DNA from: Fischerella sp. CENA71
Lineage (GTDB): Bacteria > Cyanobacteriota > Cyanobacteriia > Cyanobacteriales > Nostocaceae
Length of the DNA: 64,000 nucleotides
Direction of reading: 5' to 3'
Assembly: GCA_024239075.1 (NCBI GenBank)
Contig: JANBVI010000009.1
Coordinates: 239,109 to 303,108 of the forward strand
Of this stretch, positions 9,689-18,763 are shown one piece after another. The notes below the pieces were generated by a model that saw only the letters and a list, made by a program, of their open reading frames with translations, searched no databases and was not told the origin of the DNA. The translations under genes and the position numbers were made by a program. Each line of letters starts with the position of its first letter. Position 1 is the first letter of the stretch.

Positions 9689-9931
9689 ATGAAAGAAAAA
9701 TTTTTAAGTTGGCTTAACCTAATTTTGGTAGTGGATGTCTTTCTTGTTCTATTTGGTTTTGGGTGGTTAGCGATCGCTGCGATCGGTAAAGCATCAGGAG
9801 TACCCTTGGGTTTAGATTTATGGTATAAACTCTGGCAACCTGTTTTCAACCCAGCAATTGGCATCCTCATGGGTGGTGCGATTCTTAGTGGTATCATCAA
9901 TTGGATTTCACGCAAATTCCAATCTAGTTAG
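9689..9931 (+). CDS. Small two-helix membrane protein
   Basis: An 80-residue protein with two predicted transmembrane helices: LNLILVVDVFLVLFGFGWLA (about 9-28) and PAIGILMGGAILSGIINWI (about 55-73). A short loop with GVPLGLDLWYKLW lies between. Positive residues sit at both ends (MKEK; RKFQSS), suggesting both termini are cytoplasmic. The family is unknown to me. It is the sensible reading of this stretch: the overlapping minus-strand frame has no comparable pattern. Confidence 0.75.
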   Translation: MKEKFLSWLNLILVVDVFLVLFGFGWLAIAAIGKASGVPLGLDLWYKLWQPVFNPAIGILMGGAILSGIINWISRKFQSS

Positions 9932-9980
9932 TAAAAACAGGAGCATTCCAAATTTTTCAAAACTCGAAAATTTATCCAGT

Positions 9981-10020
9981 AAAAAAAATTGTAGAGACGT
10001 TGCATTCCAACATCTCTACA
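9981..10020 (-). terminator. Rho-independent terminator of the pnt operon
   Basis: Read on the minus strand, TGTAGAGATGTTG (10020-10008) pairs with CAACGTCTCTACA (10002-9990) with one wobble and a 5-base loop. It is followed by a run of eight T (9988-9981). It lies 43 bases past the pntB stop. Confidence 0.85.
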
Positions 10021-10063
10021 CATCAGGAAACCAGATCAATAACTTGAATTGAACCGTATTACC

Positions 10064-11470
10064 CTATAACTGCTTCACCTCAGAAACCAACTTCGCCACC
10101 ATATCTTTGGCACTACCAAAAAGCATTGTGGTTTTATTTTTGTAGAACAACTCATTATCTACGCCAGCAAAACCTGCACTCATCCCGCGCTTAATCACAA
10201 TTGTTTGCTTCGCCCGATCTACTTCCAAAATCGGCATTCCGTAAATTGGGCTGTTGGTATCACTGCGTGCGGCTGGATTTACCACGTCATTTGCCCCAAT
10301 TACCAGCGCTACATCTGTTTGCTCAAACTGGGGATTGATATCTTCCATATCGTGCAGTTGCTCATAGGGAACGTTCGCTTCTGCTAGCAAGACGTTCATG
10401 TGTCCGGGCATTCTGCCAGCTACAGGGTGAATGGCATACTTAACATCAACACCCATACGTTCGAGTTGATCTGCCAATTCGCGTACACTATGCTGTGCTT
10501 GCGCTACCGCCATTCCATAACCGGGAACAATGACTACAGAACGGGCATAACCCAACATCATCGCGCCTTCTTCTGGATCAATACTGCGGACGGTTTGATC
10601 TGTTGTACTACCACCAGCAGCACCGACGCTAGCACCTCCACTGCTGCCAAAAGCATCAAACAAAACGCTGATCAAAGAGCGATTCATCGCTTTACACATA
10701 ATTTCGGTGAGGATGATCCCAGATGCTCCCACCAATGCACCAGCGATGATCAGCATGTTGTTCATCACCACAAAACCAGCAGCAGCCGCAGCTAAACCAG
10801 AAAAAGAGTTTAACAGCGAAATTACCACTGGCATATCACCGCCACCGATGGGGATGACGAACATCACGCCCAAAACTAGAGAAACTACAACAATTCCCAA
10901 AAATGCAGTTAGGTTGTGTGGTTGCATGAGTAGAAAACCACTACCCACAACATATGAACTCAACAACAAAGCGTTGAATGGTTGTTGCAAGGGAAATGTA
11001 ATTGGCGAACCACTCATAATCCCTTGCAGTTTGGCAAAGGCAATCATACTACCTGTGAAGGTAACGCCACCAATTAACACATCCAATAACATGGAAATAT
11101 TGGCATCAAGGGGTACTGTTTGGGCATGTTGCAGCAAGCGCCAAAATTCAGCAACCGCGACAAGGGCAGAAGCTGCACCGCCTAAACCATTGAGCAAACC
11201 TACCATTTGTGGCATGTCTGTCATTTGGACTTTATAGGCTGCGATCGCACCGAGTACCGATCCAATTGCCAATCCCAACAAAATCATCTCGTAGTTCAAC
11301 ACATGCTGATCCAGCAATGTTGCCACAATCGCTAACAGCATTCCCACAGCCGCGACAACATTACCTTGGCGTGCTGTGGCGGGTGAACCTAGTTGCTTCA
11401 AACCCAGAATAAATAAAGACGCAGCGACTAAATACGTCAGTTGAATTCCAGTTGGCAGAAAATCAGTCAT
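10064..11470 (-). CDS. pntB: NAD(P) transhydrogenase subunit beta
   Basis: The NADP(H)-binding and membrane subunit of proton-translocating transhydrogenase, which uses the proton gradient to drive NADPH formation from NADH. 468 residues: the N-terminal two-thirds is a series of about nine hydrophobic helices (e.g. GLAIGSVLGAIAAYKVQ, LIGGVTFTGSMIAFAKLQG). The C-terminal third is the dIII NADP domain with VIVPGYGMAVAQAQ (about 310) and the VALVIGANDVVNPAAR loop (about 385). It is the last gene of the pntAA-pntAB-pntB operon. Confidence 0.96.
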   Translation of the reverse strand: MTDFLPTGIQLTYLVAASLFILGLKQLGSPATARQGNVVAAVGMLLAIVATLLDQHVLNYEMILLGLAIGSVLGAIAAYKVQMTDMPQMVGLLNGLGGAASALVAVAEFWRLLQHAQTVPLDANISMLLDVLIGGVTFTGSMIAFAKLQGIMSGSPITFPLQQPFNALLLSSYVVGSGFLLMQPHNLTAFLGIVVVSLVLGVMFVIPIGGGDMPVVISLLNSFSGLAAAAAGFVVMNNMLIIAGALVGASGIILTEIMCKAMNRSLISVLFDAFGSSGGASVGAAGGSTTDQTVRSIDPEEGAMMLGYARSVVIVPGYGMAVAQAQHSVRELADQLERMGVDVKYAIHPVAGRMPGHMNVLLAEANVPYEQLHDMEDINPQFEQTDVALVIGANDVVNPAARSDTNSPIYGMPILEVDRAKQTIVIKRGMSAGFAGVDNELFYKNKTTMLFGSAKDMVAKLVSEVKQL

Positions 11471-11539
11471 AAAGTTAAGTGCAGTAATTGGTAATAGTTA
11501 GTAGCTAGTAGTTAGTAGTTGCTTGTTAACCACTAACCA

Positions 11540-11827
11540 CTAACTTGCTTTCTTCTTAAACATTTGCAACATCCGATCTGTGACTAGGAAACCACCCACC
11601 ACGTTGATAGTTGCTAGTACAACAGCAATCAAACCAAGAATGACTGATAGATTCCACTCTCTGGCACCGGAAGCGACAATTGCTCCTAATACAGCAATTC
11701 CAGAAATCGCGTTTGAGCCTGACATCAAAGGTGTATGCAAAGTCGGCGGTACTTTATTGATCACTTCAAATCCGGTAAACGATGCCAAAACAAATACAAA
11801 CAAAGCCGCAATTAATGCTTCCGTCAT
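11540..11827 (-). CDS. pntAB: NAD(P) transhydrogenase subunit alpha 2
   Basis: Short membrane part of the alpha subunit (dII), 95 residues from MTEALIAALFVFVLASFTGFEV, with three to four helices including GIAVLGAIVASGA and LGLIAVVLATINVVGGFLV. The frame stays open upstream to 11938, but that part encodes only a repetitive PNPQSPIPNPQ tail read from the GGGGATT repeat. I therefore take the ATG at 11827, which has AAGGATTTTCTCAAA before it. Splitting of alpha into two genes is usual in cyanobacteria. Confidence 0.92.
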   Translation of the reverse strand: MTEALIAALFVFVLASFTGFEVINKVPPTLHTPLMSGSNAISGIAVLGAIVASGAREWNLSVILGLIAVVLATINVVGGFLVTDRMLQMFKKKAS

Positions 11828-11849
11828 TTTGAGAAAATCCTTGAAGATT

Positions 11850-11902
11850 GGGGATTGGGGATTGGGGATCGGGGATTGGGGATTGGGGAGCGGGGATCGG
11901 GG
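11850..11902 (+). repeat. Heptamer tandem repeat with eight GGGG tracts
   Basis: GGGGATT-type units with eight GGGG runs, each separated by exactly three bases (ATT, ATC or AGC), lie on the plus strand between pntAA and pntAB. This satisfies the intramolecular G-quadruplex pattern. Since the pnt genes run on the minus strand, the G-rich strand is the template and the mRNA carries the C-rich copy. Confidence 0.9.
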
Positions 11903-12001
11903 AAAGGGAATTGGGAATTGGTTATTTCCCCGCGTCACCGCGTCTCCTGCTCCCCCTGCTTCCTCTGCTCCCTTCTCCTCGCCCCCGATCCCCGATGATT
12001 C

Positions 12002-13165
12002 TTAACTCACCGCTGAACTTATGGCTTGCAATGCTTCTTTAATCCGTGCAGAGTGAATTTCGCCAGCGTGGGTAATGCAAGCTGCATCAATAATGTCGTC
12101 GGCAAAGTTGACGTCTACAGCTTTATCTTTGATGAGCAGTTGCATTAAAGACGTCAAGTTCTTTGCGTACAACTGACTAGCATGGACTGGCAACGAAGAT
12201 GGTAAATTAATTGGACCGATGACCGTGACACCGTGGGCAACAATGTCTCTACCAGGATCAGTGCAAGCGCAGTTACCACCTTGTTCGGCGGCGATGTCTA
12301 CAATGACTGAACCTGGTTTCATCTGCTTAACCATGTCTTCTGTGACTAGAAGAGGGGCTTTTTTGCCAGGAACTTGAGCTGTGGTAATGACGACATCAGC
12401 ATTTTTGATGTGTTCGGTGACAAGTTCTTGAGTGCGCTTTTTGCTGGCTTCGGAAATTTCTTTAGCGTAACCACCAGCAGCTGTTGTTTCTTCGTCTAAT
12501 TTGACTTCTACAAATTTTGCTCCTAAACTTTGCACTTCTTCTTTGACAGCGGGACGAATATCAAAAGCTTCTACAATTGCTCCCAGGCGTCTGGCGGTGG
12601 CGATCGCTTGCAAGCCAGCAACACCAGCACCCATGATAAATATTTTGGCGGGAGCGATCGTACCAGCAGCAGTTGTCAGCATGGGGAAATATTTTGGTAG
12701 TGCGGCGGCGGCGATGAGTACGGCTTTGTAACCTGCAATTGATGCTTGTGATGATAAAGCATCCATACTCTGCGCCCTAGTAGTACGGGGAATCATCTCC
12801 ATACTTAAGGCTGTGACTTTGCGATTTGCTAGTTTTTGAGCTATGACTGGATTTCCTAAAGGATTGAGAAAACTAATCAGTACAGCCCCTTCTTTGAGTA
12901 AGTCTATTTCTGAGCGACCGTCTTCTCGCTCTTGTGGTGGGCTAACTTTGAGGAGAATGTCTGCTTCTGACCATAATTTGTTAATATCGGCAATTATTGT
13001 GGCTCCAGCAGCTTCGTAAGCAGCATCATTAAAGAATGCTCGATCACCTGCACCAGATTCTATCCAAATTTCTAAACCTTGTTTAACCAACCGCGCTACG
13101 ATGTCGGGAACTAATGCCACACGACGTTCACACACTTCAATTTCTTTAGCAACTGCTATTCTCAT
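12002..13165 (-). CDS. pntAA: NAD(P) transhydrogenase subunit alpha 1
   Basis: NAD(H)-binding dI subunit, 387 residues, soluble and peripheral at the membrane. Diagnostic parts are MRIAVAKEIEVCERRVALVP at the start, the NAD fold KIFIMGAGVAGLQAIATARRLGA (cited by its GxGxxG core, about residue 174), and the segment GGNCACTDPGRDIVAHGV (about 297). It heads the operon, with pntAB 174 bases downstream across the G-rich repeat. GAGATTACATG gives a plausible Shine-Dalgarno. Confidence 0.96.
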   Translation of the reverse strand: MRIAVAKEIEVCERRVALVPDIVARLVKQGLEIWIESGAGDRAFFNDAAYEAAGATIIADINKLWSEADILLKVSPPQEREDGRSEIDLLKEGAVLISFLNPLGNPVIAQKLANRKVTALSMEMIPRTTRAQSMDALSSQASIAGYKAVLIAAAALPKYFPMLTTAAGTIAPAKIFIMGAGVAGLQAIATARRLGAIVEAFDIRPAVKEEVQSLGAKFVEVKLDEETTAAGGYAKEISEASKKRTQELVTEHIKNADVVITTAQVPGKKAPLLVTEDMVKQMKPGSVIVDIAAEQGGNCACTDPGRDIVAHGVTVIGPINLPSSLPVHASQLYAKNLTSLMQLLIKDKAVDVNFADDIIDAACITHAGEIHSARIKEALQAISSAVS

Positions 13166-13938
13166 GTAATCTCCTTGAGATTAAATACTTATTTCTGATG
13201 CAAGTTGTGAAACTTTTACGATGAGTATTTAGACGTACTCTTAACTTTGGGATGGGGCTATCAGCTATTGGCTTTTCTTAGTTTAGTTACCTTTACGCTT
13301 TCCCACTCTAGCTATCTAGACAAAGCCTGACTGTGCCGCGCTATGGATGTTGCAATTACATATACTTGCATTTATAGGTTATTTATTGCACATCCTATGC
13401 TGATCCCCAACTTTTACATCTATGTCTTCAAATTCTTTTAGGGATTGCAAAATATCGTTGTGTCTTGTTTACATAATGCAATATTGATTAATTTCTCACC
13501 AAATAATTACTCATAGGATTAGAAATTTTTTCCGCTGTGAGTAATGCTTACTGCCACCAATCTAGCTTAAGTTAGTTGGCGATCGCTCTATTCAATCACT
13601 TAATTTTTATAACAAAAATCTTAATTTTAGATAAACTTGTACATATTTAGAAATACAACTTGATTTCCATGACTTTTTGATCTCTGGTAAAACTATCAGA
13701 GAATAAGTGATGATTAGAACCTTCCATACCTCACAATATCGCTAGACTTCCAGTAGAGCTTTTTGTAAATTAAAATACTATTTTTGAAGTAGGGATTTTC
13801 CTAAATCTAGACAGGACGGCACTTTTGTTGAGGATTTGACGTCTAAAATCTAAATAAAGTCAGTAGTAAAGTTTAGTTGCGAACCTTTACTCCCAGTTAC
13901 TGAAACAACACCTTTCTTTTTGCCACAGGAGCTTGACT
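13166..13938. other. Intergenic region between divergent pntAA and DUF2808 gene
   Basis: 773 bases with no supported ORF. It must contain the promoters of the pnt operon (minus) and of the DUF2808 gene (plus). One HIP1 site (GGCGATCGCT) is near 13579. ACAGGAGCTTGACT is a good ribosome binding site for the ATG at 13939. Confidence 0.4.
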
Positions 13939-14451
13939 ATGCGACGTTTATTTTCTGCCTTAGCGGTGACTGGCTTGTTACTGACAGGTTTACCAGCAAT
14001 AAGTCGGGCGCAGAGTTTGCCAGGTTTTACGCTGTTTAGCGGTGTCAAAAGTGAAAATCAATTGCCTTTCCGATTGGATTTTGGTGGACAAAGCAATGCT
14101 TGGGACAGATATCGTTTAAAAATCCCCGCCAAAAAGATGAAATTCGCCGCTTCCCAATTTGTTGTTAATTATCCCAATTACTACAAAGGAACCATAGATC
14201 CCAAGAAAATTGAAGTCCGCGTCAAAGATAAAAAAGTCCCACTGTCTGATGTGCAATGGGATAGAGAAAATCGTGTGATTCAAATTTACCCTCAAGAAGC
14301 CATACCAGCAGGTAACAATGTTGAAATAGTGTTATCAAATGTCAAAAATCCAGCTTTTGGAGGTATTTTCTATTGGAACTGCTCGATTCAAACTCCTGGT
14401 GATGTTCCATTAGCGCGTTATTTGGGAACTTGGATTCTTAGCATTAGTTAG
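13939..14451 (+). CDS. Exported DUF2808-type protein
   Basis: 170 residues with a clear Sec signal peptide (MRRLFSALAVTGLLLTGLPA, cleavage probably after SRAQ). The mature part is beta-rich, with YRLKIPAKKMKFAASQF and KIEVRVKDKKVPL, resembling the cyanobacterial DUF2808 family of secreted proteins. Function is unknown; a cell-envelope location is inferred from the signal. An in-frame TTG at 13933 exists, but the ATG at 13939 follows CAGGAG at the right distance. Confidence 0.82.
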   Translation: MRRLFSALAVTGLLLTGLPAISRAQSLPGFTLFSGVKSENQLPFRLDFGGQSNAWDRYRLKIPAKKMKFAASQFVVNYPNYYKGTIDPKKIEVRVKDKKVPLSDVQWDRENRVIQIYPQEAIPAGNNVEIVLSNVKNPAFGGIFYWNCSIQTPGDVPLARYLGTWILSIS

Positions 14452-14452
14452 T

Positions 14453-14518
14453 CCATTGTCAAGGGTCAATGGTCAATGGACTTTTAACGCTGGACTCTTG
14501 ACAATGGACTCTTGACAT
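14453..14518. repeat. Inverted repeat/STRR after the DUF2808 gene
   Basis: GTCCATTGTCAAGGGTCAATGG is followed by CTCTTGACAATGGAC and a second CTCTTGACA. The segment GTCCATTGTCAAG is the reverse complement of CTTGACAATGGAC, making a long hairpin that may end the upstream transcript. Confidence 0.6.
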
Positions 14519-14540
14519 ATAGACTTTTTACTTAATTTTC

Positions 14541-14569
14541 TTGACAAAAAAGTGATAAGATTATAGATT
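14541..14569 (+). promoter_or_regulatory. Candidate sigma-70-type promoter of rpmH
   Basis: TTGACA at 14541-14546 is a perfect -35 box. A 17-base spacer leads to TAGATT at 14564-14569 (four of six consensus -10 bases). The predicted start would be about 30 bases before the rpmH ATG. Confidence 0.55.
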
Positions 14570-14607
14570 GTGGCTTTTTATAAAATTTTGCCGAAGAGGA
14601 TAAAGGT

Positions 14608-14742
14608 ATGCGGAGAACTTTAGAAGGAACAAACCGAAAGAGGAAGAGAACATCTGGTTTTCGTGCCAGAATGCGAACACCAGATGGTAGAAACGTAATT
14701 CGAGCTAGAAGAAAAAGAGGACGTTATCGCCTGAGCGTATAG
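14608..14742 (+). CDS. rpmH: 50S ribosomal protein L34
   Basis: A 44-residue, very basic ribosomal protein: [20 protein letters not shown], then [19 protein letters not shown], ending YRLSV. This matches L34 across bacteria. GAGGATAAAGGT precedes the ATG. It heads the conserved cluster rpmH-rnpA-PH protein-yidC-jag-DUF177. Confidence 0.97.
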   Translation: MRRTLEGTNRKRKRTSGFRARMRTPDGRNVIRARRKRGRYRLSV

Positions 14743-14766
14743 GGTAAGGAAACTTAGACAGCAGTT

Positions 14767-15186
14767 GTGGCTTTGCCCAAAGCAAATCGGCTTAAATCCC
14801 GAAAAGATTTTCAGGCAGTTTTCCGGGAAGGTACTCGCCGTCATGGTTCTTATTTCACCTTGAGAGCCTTACGGCCATCATCCATGAAAAAACCTTCTCT
14901 TGATACTGCCCAGACTAATGTAAAAACAACAAACTCGGTGCTTTTTCCAGTCAAAATTGGTATTTCGATTAGCACCAAAGTCAGTAAACGAGCAGTAATT
15001 CGTAACCGCCTCAAGCGGCAAATATCGGCAGCTTTGCATAAATTGTTGCCTCAATTGTCACCAGGATGGCGGTTAGTTGTAGTTGTAAAACCAACGGCCG
15101 CAGAATCTAAGTGCGTAACCCAACAATTTCTGCAAGAATTAGAGCAGTTGTTGGCACAAGCTGAGGTATTAAATGGGCATTCGTGA
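14767..15186 (+). CDS. rnpA: Ribonuclease P protein component
   Basis: 139-residue protein subunit of RNase P, which binds the RNase P RNA and the 5' leader of pre-tRNA. Family motifs are LPKANRLKSRKDFQAVFREG at the N terminus and the RNR signature KRAVIRNRLKRQI (about residue 75). GTG at 14767 is used as start, 24 bases after rpmH. The 3' end overlaps the next gene by 14 bases, pointing to translational coupling. Confidence 0.96.
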   Translation: MALPKANRLKSRKDFQAVFREGTRRHGSYFTLRALRPSSMKKPSLDTAQTNVKTTNSVLFPVKIGISISTKVSKRAVIRNRLKRQISAALHKLLPQLSPGWRLVVVVKPTAAESKCVTQQFLQELEQLLAQAEVLNGHS

Positions 15187-15565
15187 AGAAGTTTATTTTG
15201 AAGGCGGTCCCCATATTGGGGATTTAATAATAAACATACTTATTGGCTTGACGATTGTAGGTTTACCGTTGACGGTAGGAGCAATTGTAAGAGCATTGTG
15301 GCTGCGTTATAGGATCACTGATCGCCGAGTTTCTGTAACTGGTGGTTGGATGGGACGCGATCGCAGCGACGTTATTTACTCAGAAGTTGTCAAAATCGTC
15401 AAAGTTCCCCGTGGTATTGGCATATGGGGAGACATGGTATTAACCCTCAAAGATGGTAGTCGTCTAGAACTACGGGCTGTTCCTAAGTTCCGGGAAATCT
15501 ACGATTACATCACTGAACGAGTCACCGCCAAAAATCCCAATTTTAATGCGACTGCGAAAAAATAA
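15173..15565 (+). CDS. PH domain-containing membrane protein
   Basis: 130 residues with one strong N-terminal membrane helix (LIINILIGLTIVGLPLTVGA, about 16-35). A bacterial PH-like domain (YRITDRRVSVTGGWMGRDRS, then KIVKVPRGIGIWGDMVLTL) follows. It starts inside the 3' end of rnpA in another frame. The gene regularly lies between rnpA and yidC in cyanobacteria; its role there is not known. Confidence 0.85.
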   Translation: MGIREEVYFEGGPHIGDLIINILIGLTIVGLPLTVGAIVRALWLRYRITDRRVSVTGGWMGRDRSDVIYSEVVKIVKVPRGIGIWGDMVLTLKDGSRLELRAVPKFREIYDYITERVTAKNPNFNATAKK

Positions 15566-15924
15566 TGGGAATCGGGGATCGAGGACAAGGGGGACTACTA
15601 ATCAGTTATCAGTTATCAGTTATCAGTTATCAAATTAAACTGGTAACTGTTAACTGATTCATGCCCCATGCCCAAAAATGTGCGGCTATCCGTAGTTGAG
15701 TTACAGTCGCAGACAGATCCTGATTTTCGATAAATTATATTCAGTCAGCCGATTTTTAAATTTTGATTATGTAGTTGCTGGTTAATTGTTGATGATTTGG
15801 TAGTTGATAGTTGGTAATTGTCAATAACTCTTCCAACCAACAACCAACAACAAACAAACAAGCAACCAACAATCAATATAAAATCGGTAGTTAATTTACA
15901 TTACCTCAGGTTGAATTCAGAATA
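15566..15924. repeat. STRR-rich spacer before yidC
   Basis: Contains a tandem ATCAGTTATC-type repeat (about 15600-15632) with its partial complement (GGTAACTGTTAACTG, 15640-15655). A second cluster of TTGTTGGTT/AACCAAC heptamers follows (about 15772-15875) and can fold on itself. No gene is present. Confidence 0.65.
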
Positions 15925-17133
15925 ATGGATTTTGGTATCGGGTTTTTTTCAAACAACGTAATGTTGCCAATCATAGACTTGTTCTATAGCATTGTGCCGA
16001 GCTATGGATTGGCGATCGTTGCTTTGACGTTAATTATTCGTTTTGCACTGTATCCTTTAAGTGCTGGTTCGATTCGCAACATGCGACGGATGCGAATTGT
16101 CCAACCTTTGATGCAAAAGCGGATGCAAGAAATTAAAGAACGTTTTAAAGATGATCCGCAAAAGCAGCAAGAAGAAATGATGAACGTCCAGAAGGAATTT
16201 GGTAATCCTTTGGCTGGATGTTTACCATTACTATTGCAAATGCCAGTGTTATTAGCACTATTTGCAACCTTGCGAGGTTCGCCTTTTGCTGGTGTTAACT
16301 ATACTGTTAACTTGCAAGTTCTTCCTGCTGAACAAATCGAAAGAATTCAACCCCAAGCCTTTGTCACTCCTCCTCAAAATATCTATGTTGCTGATGGGGA
16401 GCATGTTAAGGTAAGTGCCATTCTTCCTGGAGGTAGCAAATTAGCTGTAGGAGAACATACCAAGATTCAATATCAGACTCCTGAAGGTAAGCCGTTTCAG
16501 GATTTGTTGGCAGAACACCCAGATACCAACCTAGTTCCTCAATGGAAAATTACCAAAGGGGAAGAAAGAATCACAATTGATGAGCAAGGTAATATCGAAG
16601 CACTCCAGCCAGGAGATGTCACCATAACCGGAACAGTTCCAGGGCTAGCAGCAGACAAAGGATTTTTGTTTATTGAAGCTTTGGGTAGAGTCGGAGCTAC
16701 TGATCCTGATGGCACGATTCATTGGGATATTGTGGCGATGGTGGTATTATTTGGTATTACTCTTTACGTCAGCCAAGTCCTTTCCGGGCAAAATTCTAGT
16801 GGTGGTAATCCACAACAGGATACAGTAAATAAAATCACTCCCGTAATCTTTTCCGGGATGTTTTTGTTCTTCCCCTTGCCCGCTGGGGTGTTGATGTATA
16901 TGGTGATTGGTAATATTTTCCAAACTCTACAAACTTACATCCTTTCGCGTGAACCCCTGCCAGAGGAACTACAAAAAATTGTAGATACTCAAGAAAAGCA
17001 GACGGAAGCACAACAAAAAACATTGCCGTTTGAGCCAAAAAGTTCTAAGAAAGTTGAACCCAAGAGTTCTAATGAGCCAAAAAGTTCTAAGAAAGCTGAA
17101 CCAAAGAGTTCTAAGAAAAAGGCTACAGGTTAA
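15925..17133 (+). CDS. yidC: Membrane protein insertase YidC/Oxa1/Alb3
   Basis: Inserts membrane proteins with or without SecYEG. 402 residues. The first helix pair includes [23 protein letters not shown] with the conserved arginine. The cytoplasmic hairpin follows ([20 protein letters not shown]), then [21 protein letters not shown] cyanobacterial insert with beta-rich sequence (about 145-260) separates this from the last helices ([21 protein letters not shown]). The C terminus has four degenerate EPKSSKK repeats, a basic tail able to contact the ribosome. It ends overlapping jag by one base. Confidence 0.95.
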   Translation: MDFGIGFFSNNVMLPIIDLFYSIVPSYGLAIVALTLIIRFALYPLSAGSIRNMRRMRIVQPLMQKRMQEIKERFKDDPQKQQEEMMNVQKEFGNPLAGCLPLLLQMPVLLALFATLRGSPFAGVNYTVNLQVLPAEQIERIQPQAFVTPPQNIYVADGEHVKVSAILPGGSKLAVGEHTKIQYQTPEGKPFQDLLAEHPDTNLVPQWKITKGEERITIDEQGNIEALQPGDVTITGTVPGLAADKGFLFIEALGRVGATDPDGTIHWDIVAMVVLFGITLYVSQVLSGQNSSGGNPQQDTVNKITPVIFSGMFLFFPLPAGVLMYMVIGNIFQTLQTYILSREPLPEELQKIVDTQEKQTEAQQKTLPFEPKSSKKVEPKSSNEPKSSKKAEPKSSKKKATG

Positions 17134-17651
17134 TGATGACTGACTCTCGGATGGAAAGAGGGCAGCAGTGGTTAAAAACACTGCTGCAATTTACTGGGAT
17201 AAATACTGAAATTAAAGGTGATTTAGAAGTAGCTAAGATCGCTGAGGGCGAGTCTCAAGAACCAGATAATTACTGGTTGACTATTGATCATATCAATATG
17301 ACACCAGAACAAATTCAGGTTTTGATTGGGCCTGATGGTGTAGTGCTAGACGCGATTCAGTATCTAGCAAATTCTACTCTCAACTTAAATCAACCTCATG
17401 AGGGACAAGCCTCATATACCGTGGAATTAAACGGTTATCGTATTAAGAGACAAGCAGAAATTCAAGCGATCGCTGAAGCTGCTGCTCAACAAGTCCGCGT
17501 AACAGCACAAGAAGTGGAAATAAAGTCTCTCAGTTCGGCTGAACGTCGCCAAATCCATACCTTTTTAAAAGAGTTTAGGGATTTAGAAACCTTCAGCCGG
17601 GGTAAAGAGCCACATCGTAATTTGGTTGTACGCTTGGCATTTCCTGAATAA
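17133..17651 (+). CDS. Jag/KhpB RNA-binding protein (KH and R3H domains)
   Basis: 172-residue single-stranded nucleic-acid binder. The KH part contains VLIGPDGVVLDAIQYLAN (GxxG-type loop, about residue 70). The R3H domain contains SSAERRQIHTFLKEF and ends EPHRNLVVRLA, with the conserved R and H. It starts on the yidC stop codon (TAATG overlap) and has a second ATG three bases in. The yidC-jag pair is widespread in bacteria. Confidence 0.92.
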   Translation: MMTDSRMERGQQWLKTLLQFTGINTEIKGDLEVAKIAEGESQEPDNYWLTIDHINMTPEQIQVLIGPDGVVLDAIQYLANSTLNLNQPHEGQASYTVELNGYRIKRQAEIQAIAEAAAQQVRVTAQEVEIKSLSSAERRQIHTFLKEFRDLETFSRGKEPHRNLVVRLAFPE

Positions 17652-17679
17652 TCAAATTGTTGATGGTTGGAAGTTGCTG

Positions 17680-17760
17680 GTTGATTGCTGATGCTTTCAT
17701 AGACGCGTTAGCGACGGGCGTGCAAGTAGCCACTCCGTCTCGAAGCGCAGAGTACAACTA
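17680..17760. repeat. Dispersed palindromic repeat
   Basis: TTTCATAGACGCGTTAGCGA followed by GGGCGTGCAAGTAGCC and CCGTCTCGAAGCGCAGAGT. It is GC-rich compared with its surroundings and resembles dispersed Nostocales intergenic repeats. No coding potential is seen. Confidence 0.45.
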
Positions 17761-17856
17761 ACATCTAACAACCCACAAAAGTTAGAATAAAGAAGTATTA
17801 TCAGCTATTTTGCTGATAGAAAAGCTCATTTGTCGTGAGGATGTCTCACAAATCCT

Positions 17857-18363
17857 ATGGACGCAATTTATATTCCGCAGCTAACCAAAGCGCCGGAGCG
17901 GACAGAGGAGATCCAGGTTAAAGAGTTTCTGTCTGGTTTGGATACCTTGACACCAGTTCGCGGGCGTATTCGTGTGCAACATCAGGGTAATTACTTAGAA
18001 GTATCTGGAAAAGCAGAAACAATTATTACTTGTACCTGCAACCGCTGCTTGCAAAACTATAATCATCGCTTAGTGGTTGATACCTCCGAAATCATCTGGT
18101 TAGACGAAATAGCAGAGCAAGAAGTATCTTTACCCCTGGAACGGGAAGTAGCTGTGGAAGATTTAGTAGAAACTTTATCACCCCACGGATATTTTGACCC
18201 TGGTGAATGGTTGTATGAGCAAGTGTGCCTAGAAATTCCTCAGCGCCAACTGTGTGCTCAAAATTGTCCAGGTATTCAACCAAGTCATGATCAAGACTCT
18301 ACTCGTGCTGTAGATCGTCGTTGGGCTTCTTTGGAGGCTTTGAAAAAGCAACTTCCATCTTAG
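17857..18363 (+). CDS. YceD/DUF177 family protein
   Basis: 168 residues. The DUF177 core has GRIRVQHQGNYLEVSGKAET and the cysteine pair CTCNRCLQNY (about 68-75), then QLCAQNCPGIQ (about 132-141). The two CxxC-like pairs can bind a metal. DUF177 proteins are linked with 23S rRNA/50S assembly in bacteria and often sit beside rpmF; here the gene closes the rpmH-yidC block instead. Ends with a terminator at 18404. Confidence 0.88.
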   Translation: MDAIYIPQLTKAPERTEEIQVKEFLSGLDTLTPVRGRIRVQHQGNYLEVSGKAETIITCTCNRCLQNYNHRLVVDTSEIIWLDEIAEQEVSLPLEREVAVEDLVETLSPHGYFDPGEWLYEQVCLEIPQRQLCAQNCPGIQPSHDQDSTRAVDRRWASLEALKKQLPS

Positions 18364-18403
18364 TCATTAGTCATTGGTCATTAGTGATTCGGCTATTTCT
18401 TCG

Positions 18404-18431
18404 TTCCCAGTCTTTGGCTGGGAATAATTTT
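18404..18431 (+). terminator. Rho-independent terminator after DUF177 gene
   Basis: TTCCCAG (18404-18410) pairs with CTGGGAA (18418-18424), followed by TAATTTTT. Located 40 bases past the stop at 18363. Confidence 0.75.
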
Positions 18432-18468
18432 TGGGAGGCTGTGTTAAGTAGTCGTGCAAAATAAATTC

Positions 18469-18559
18469 AGGACTTACGCAAAAGTCGCCAAAAAGCTTAA
18501 CTTATTTAACCGCCAAGGGGCCAAGAACGCCAAGGATTTGTAGAGTGTGCGTAAGTCCT
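18469..18559. repeat. MITE-like element, 12-bp terminal inverted repeats
   Basis: AGGACTTACGCA (18469-18480) and TGCGTAAGTCCT (18548-18559) are perfect inverted ends of a 91-bp non-coding segment. The inside contains GCCAAGGGGCCAAGAACGCCA. The left end with its flank (TAAATTCAGGACTTACGCAA) recurs exactly at 23751, so the sequence is dispersed. Confidence 0.75.
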
Positions 18560-18763
18560 AAAATTATTAGTTAGGAATGGGAACTTTTAACAGGGAACTC
18601 TTAACAGAAAAAGGTACTTAACTTGAAGTGAAACAGAGGCGATCGCTTTTGATATATTCACTTTATATAGAGAAAAAATATCAAACAGTTGTGAAGAGCA
18701 GTAGAAACCATAAAAATGAAAGAACTACATTAAATAACAACTTGCTAATAACATCCAAATATT

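Noticed and set aside
9673-9915. 80-codon minus frame opposite the small membrane protein gene
   Set aside because: The plus frame has two clean membrane helices and charged ends. The minus frame is Pro/Lys/Arg-rich with no pattern.
10707-11237. 176-codon plus frame opposite pntB
   Set aside because: It is a shadow of the strongly conserved transhydrogenase beta gene.
11828-11938. N-terminal 37-residue extension of pntAB
   Set aside because: It is encoded by the GGGGATT repeat and yields a PNPQSPI tail. The ATG at 11827 has a ribosome binding site and starts the normal family sequence.
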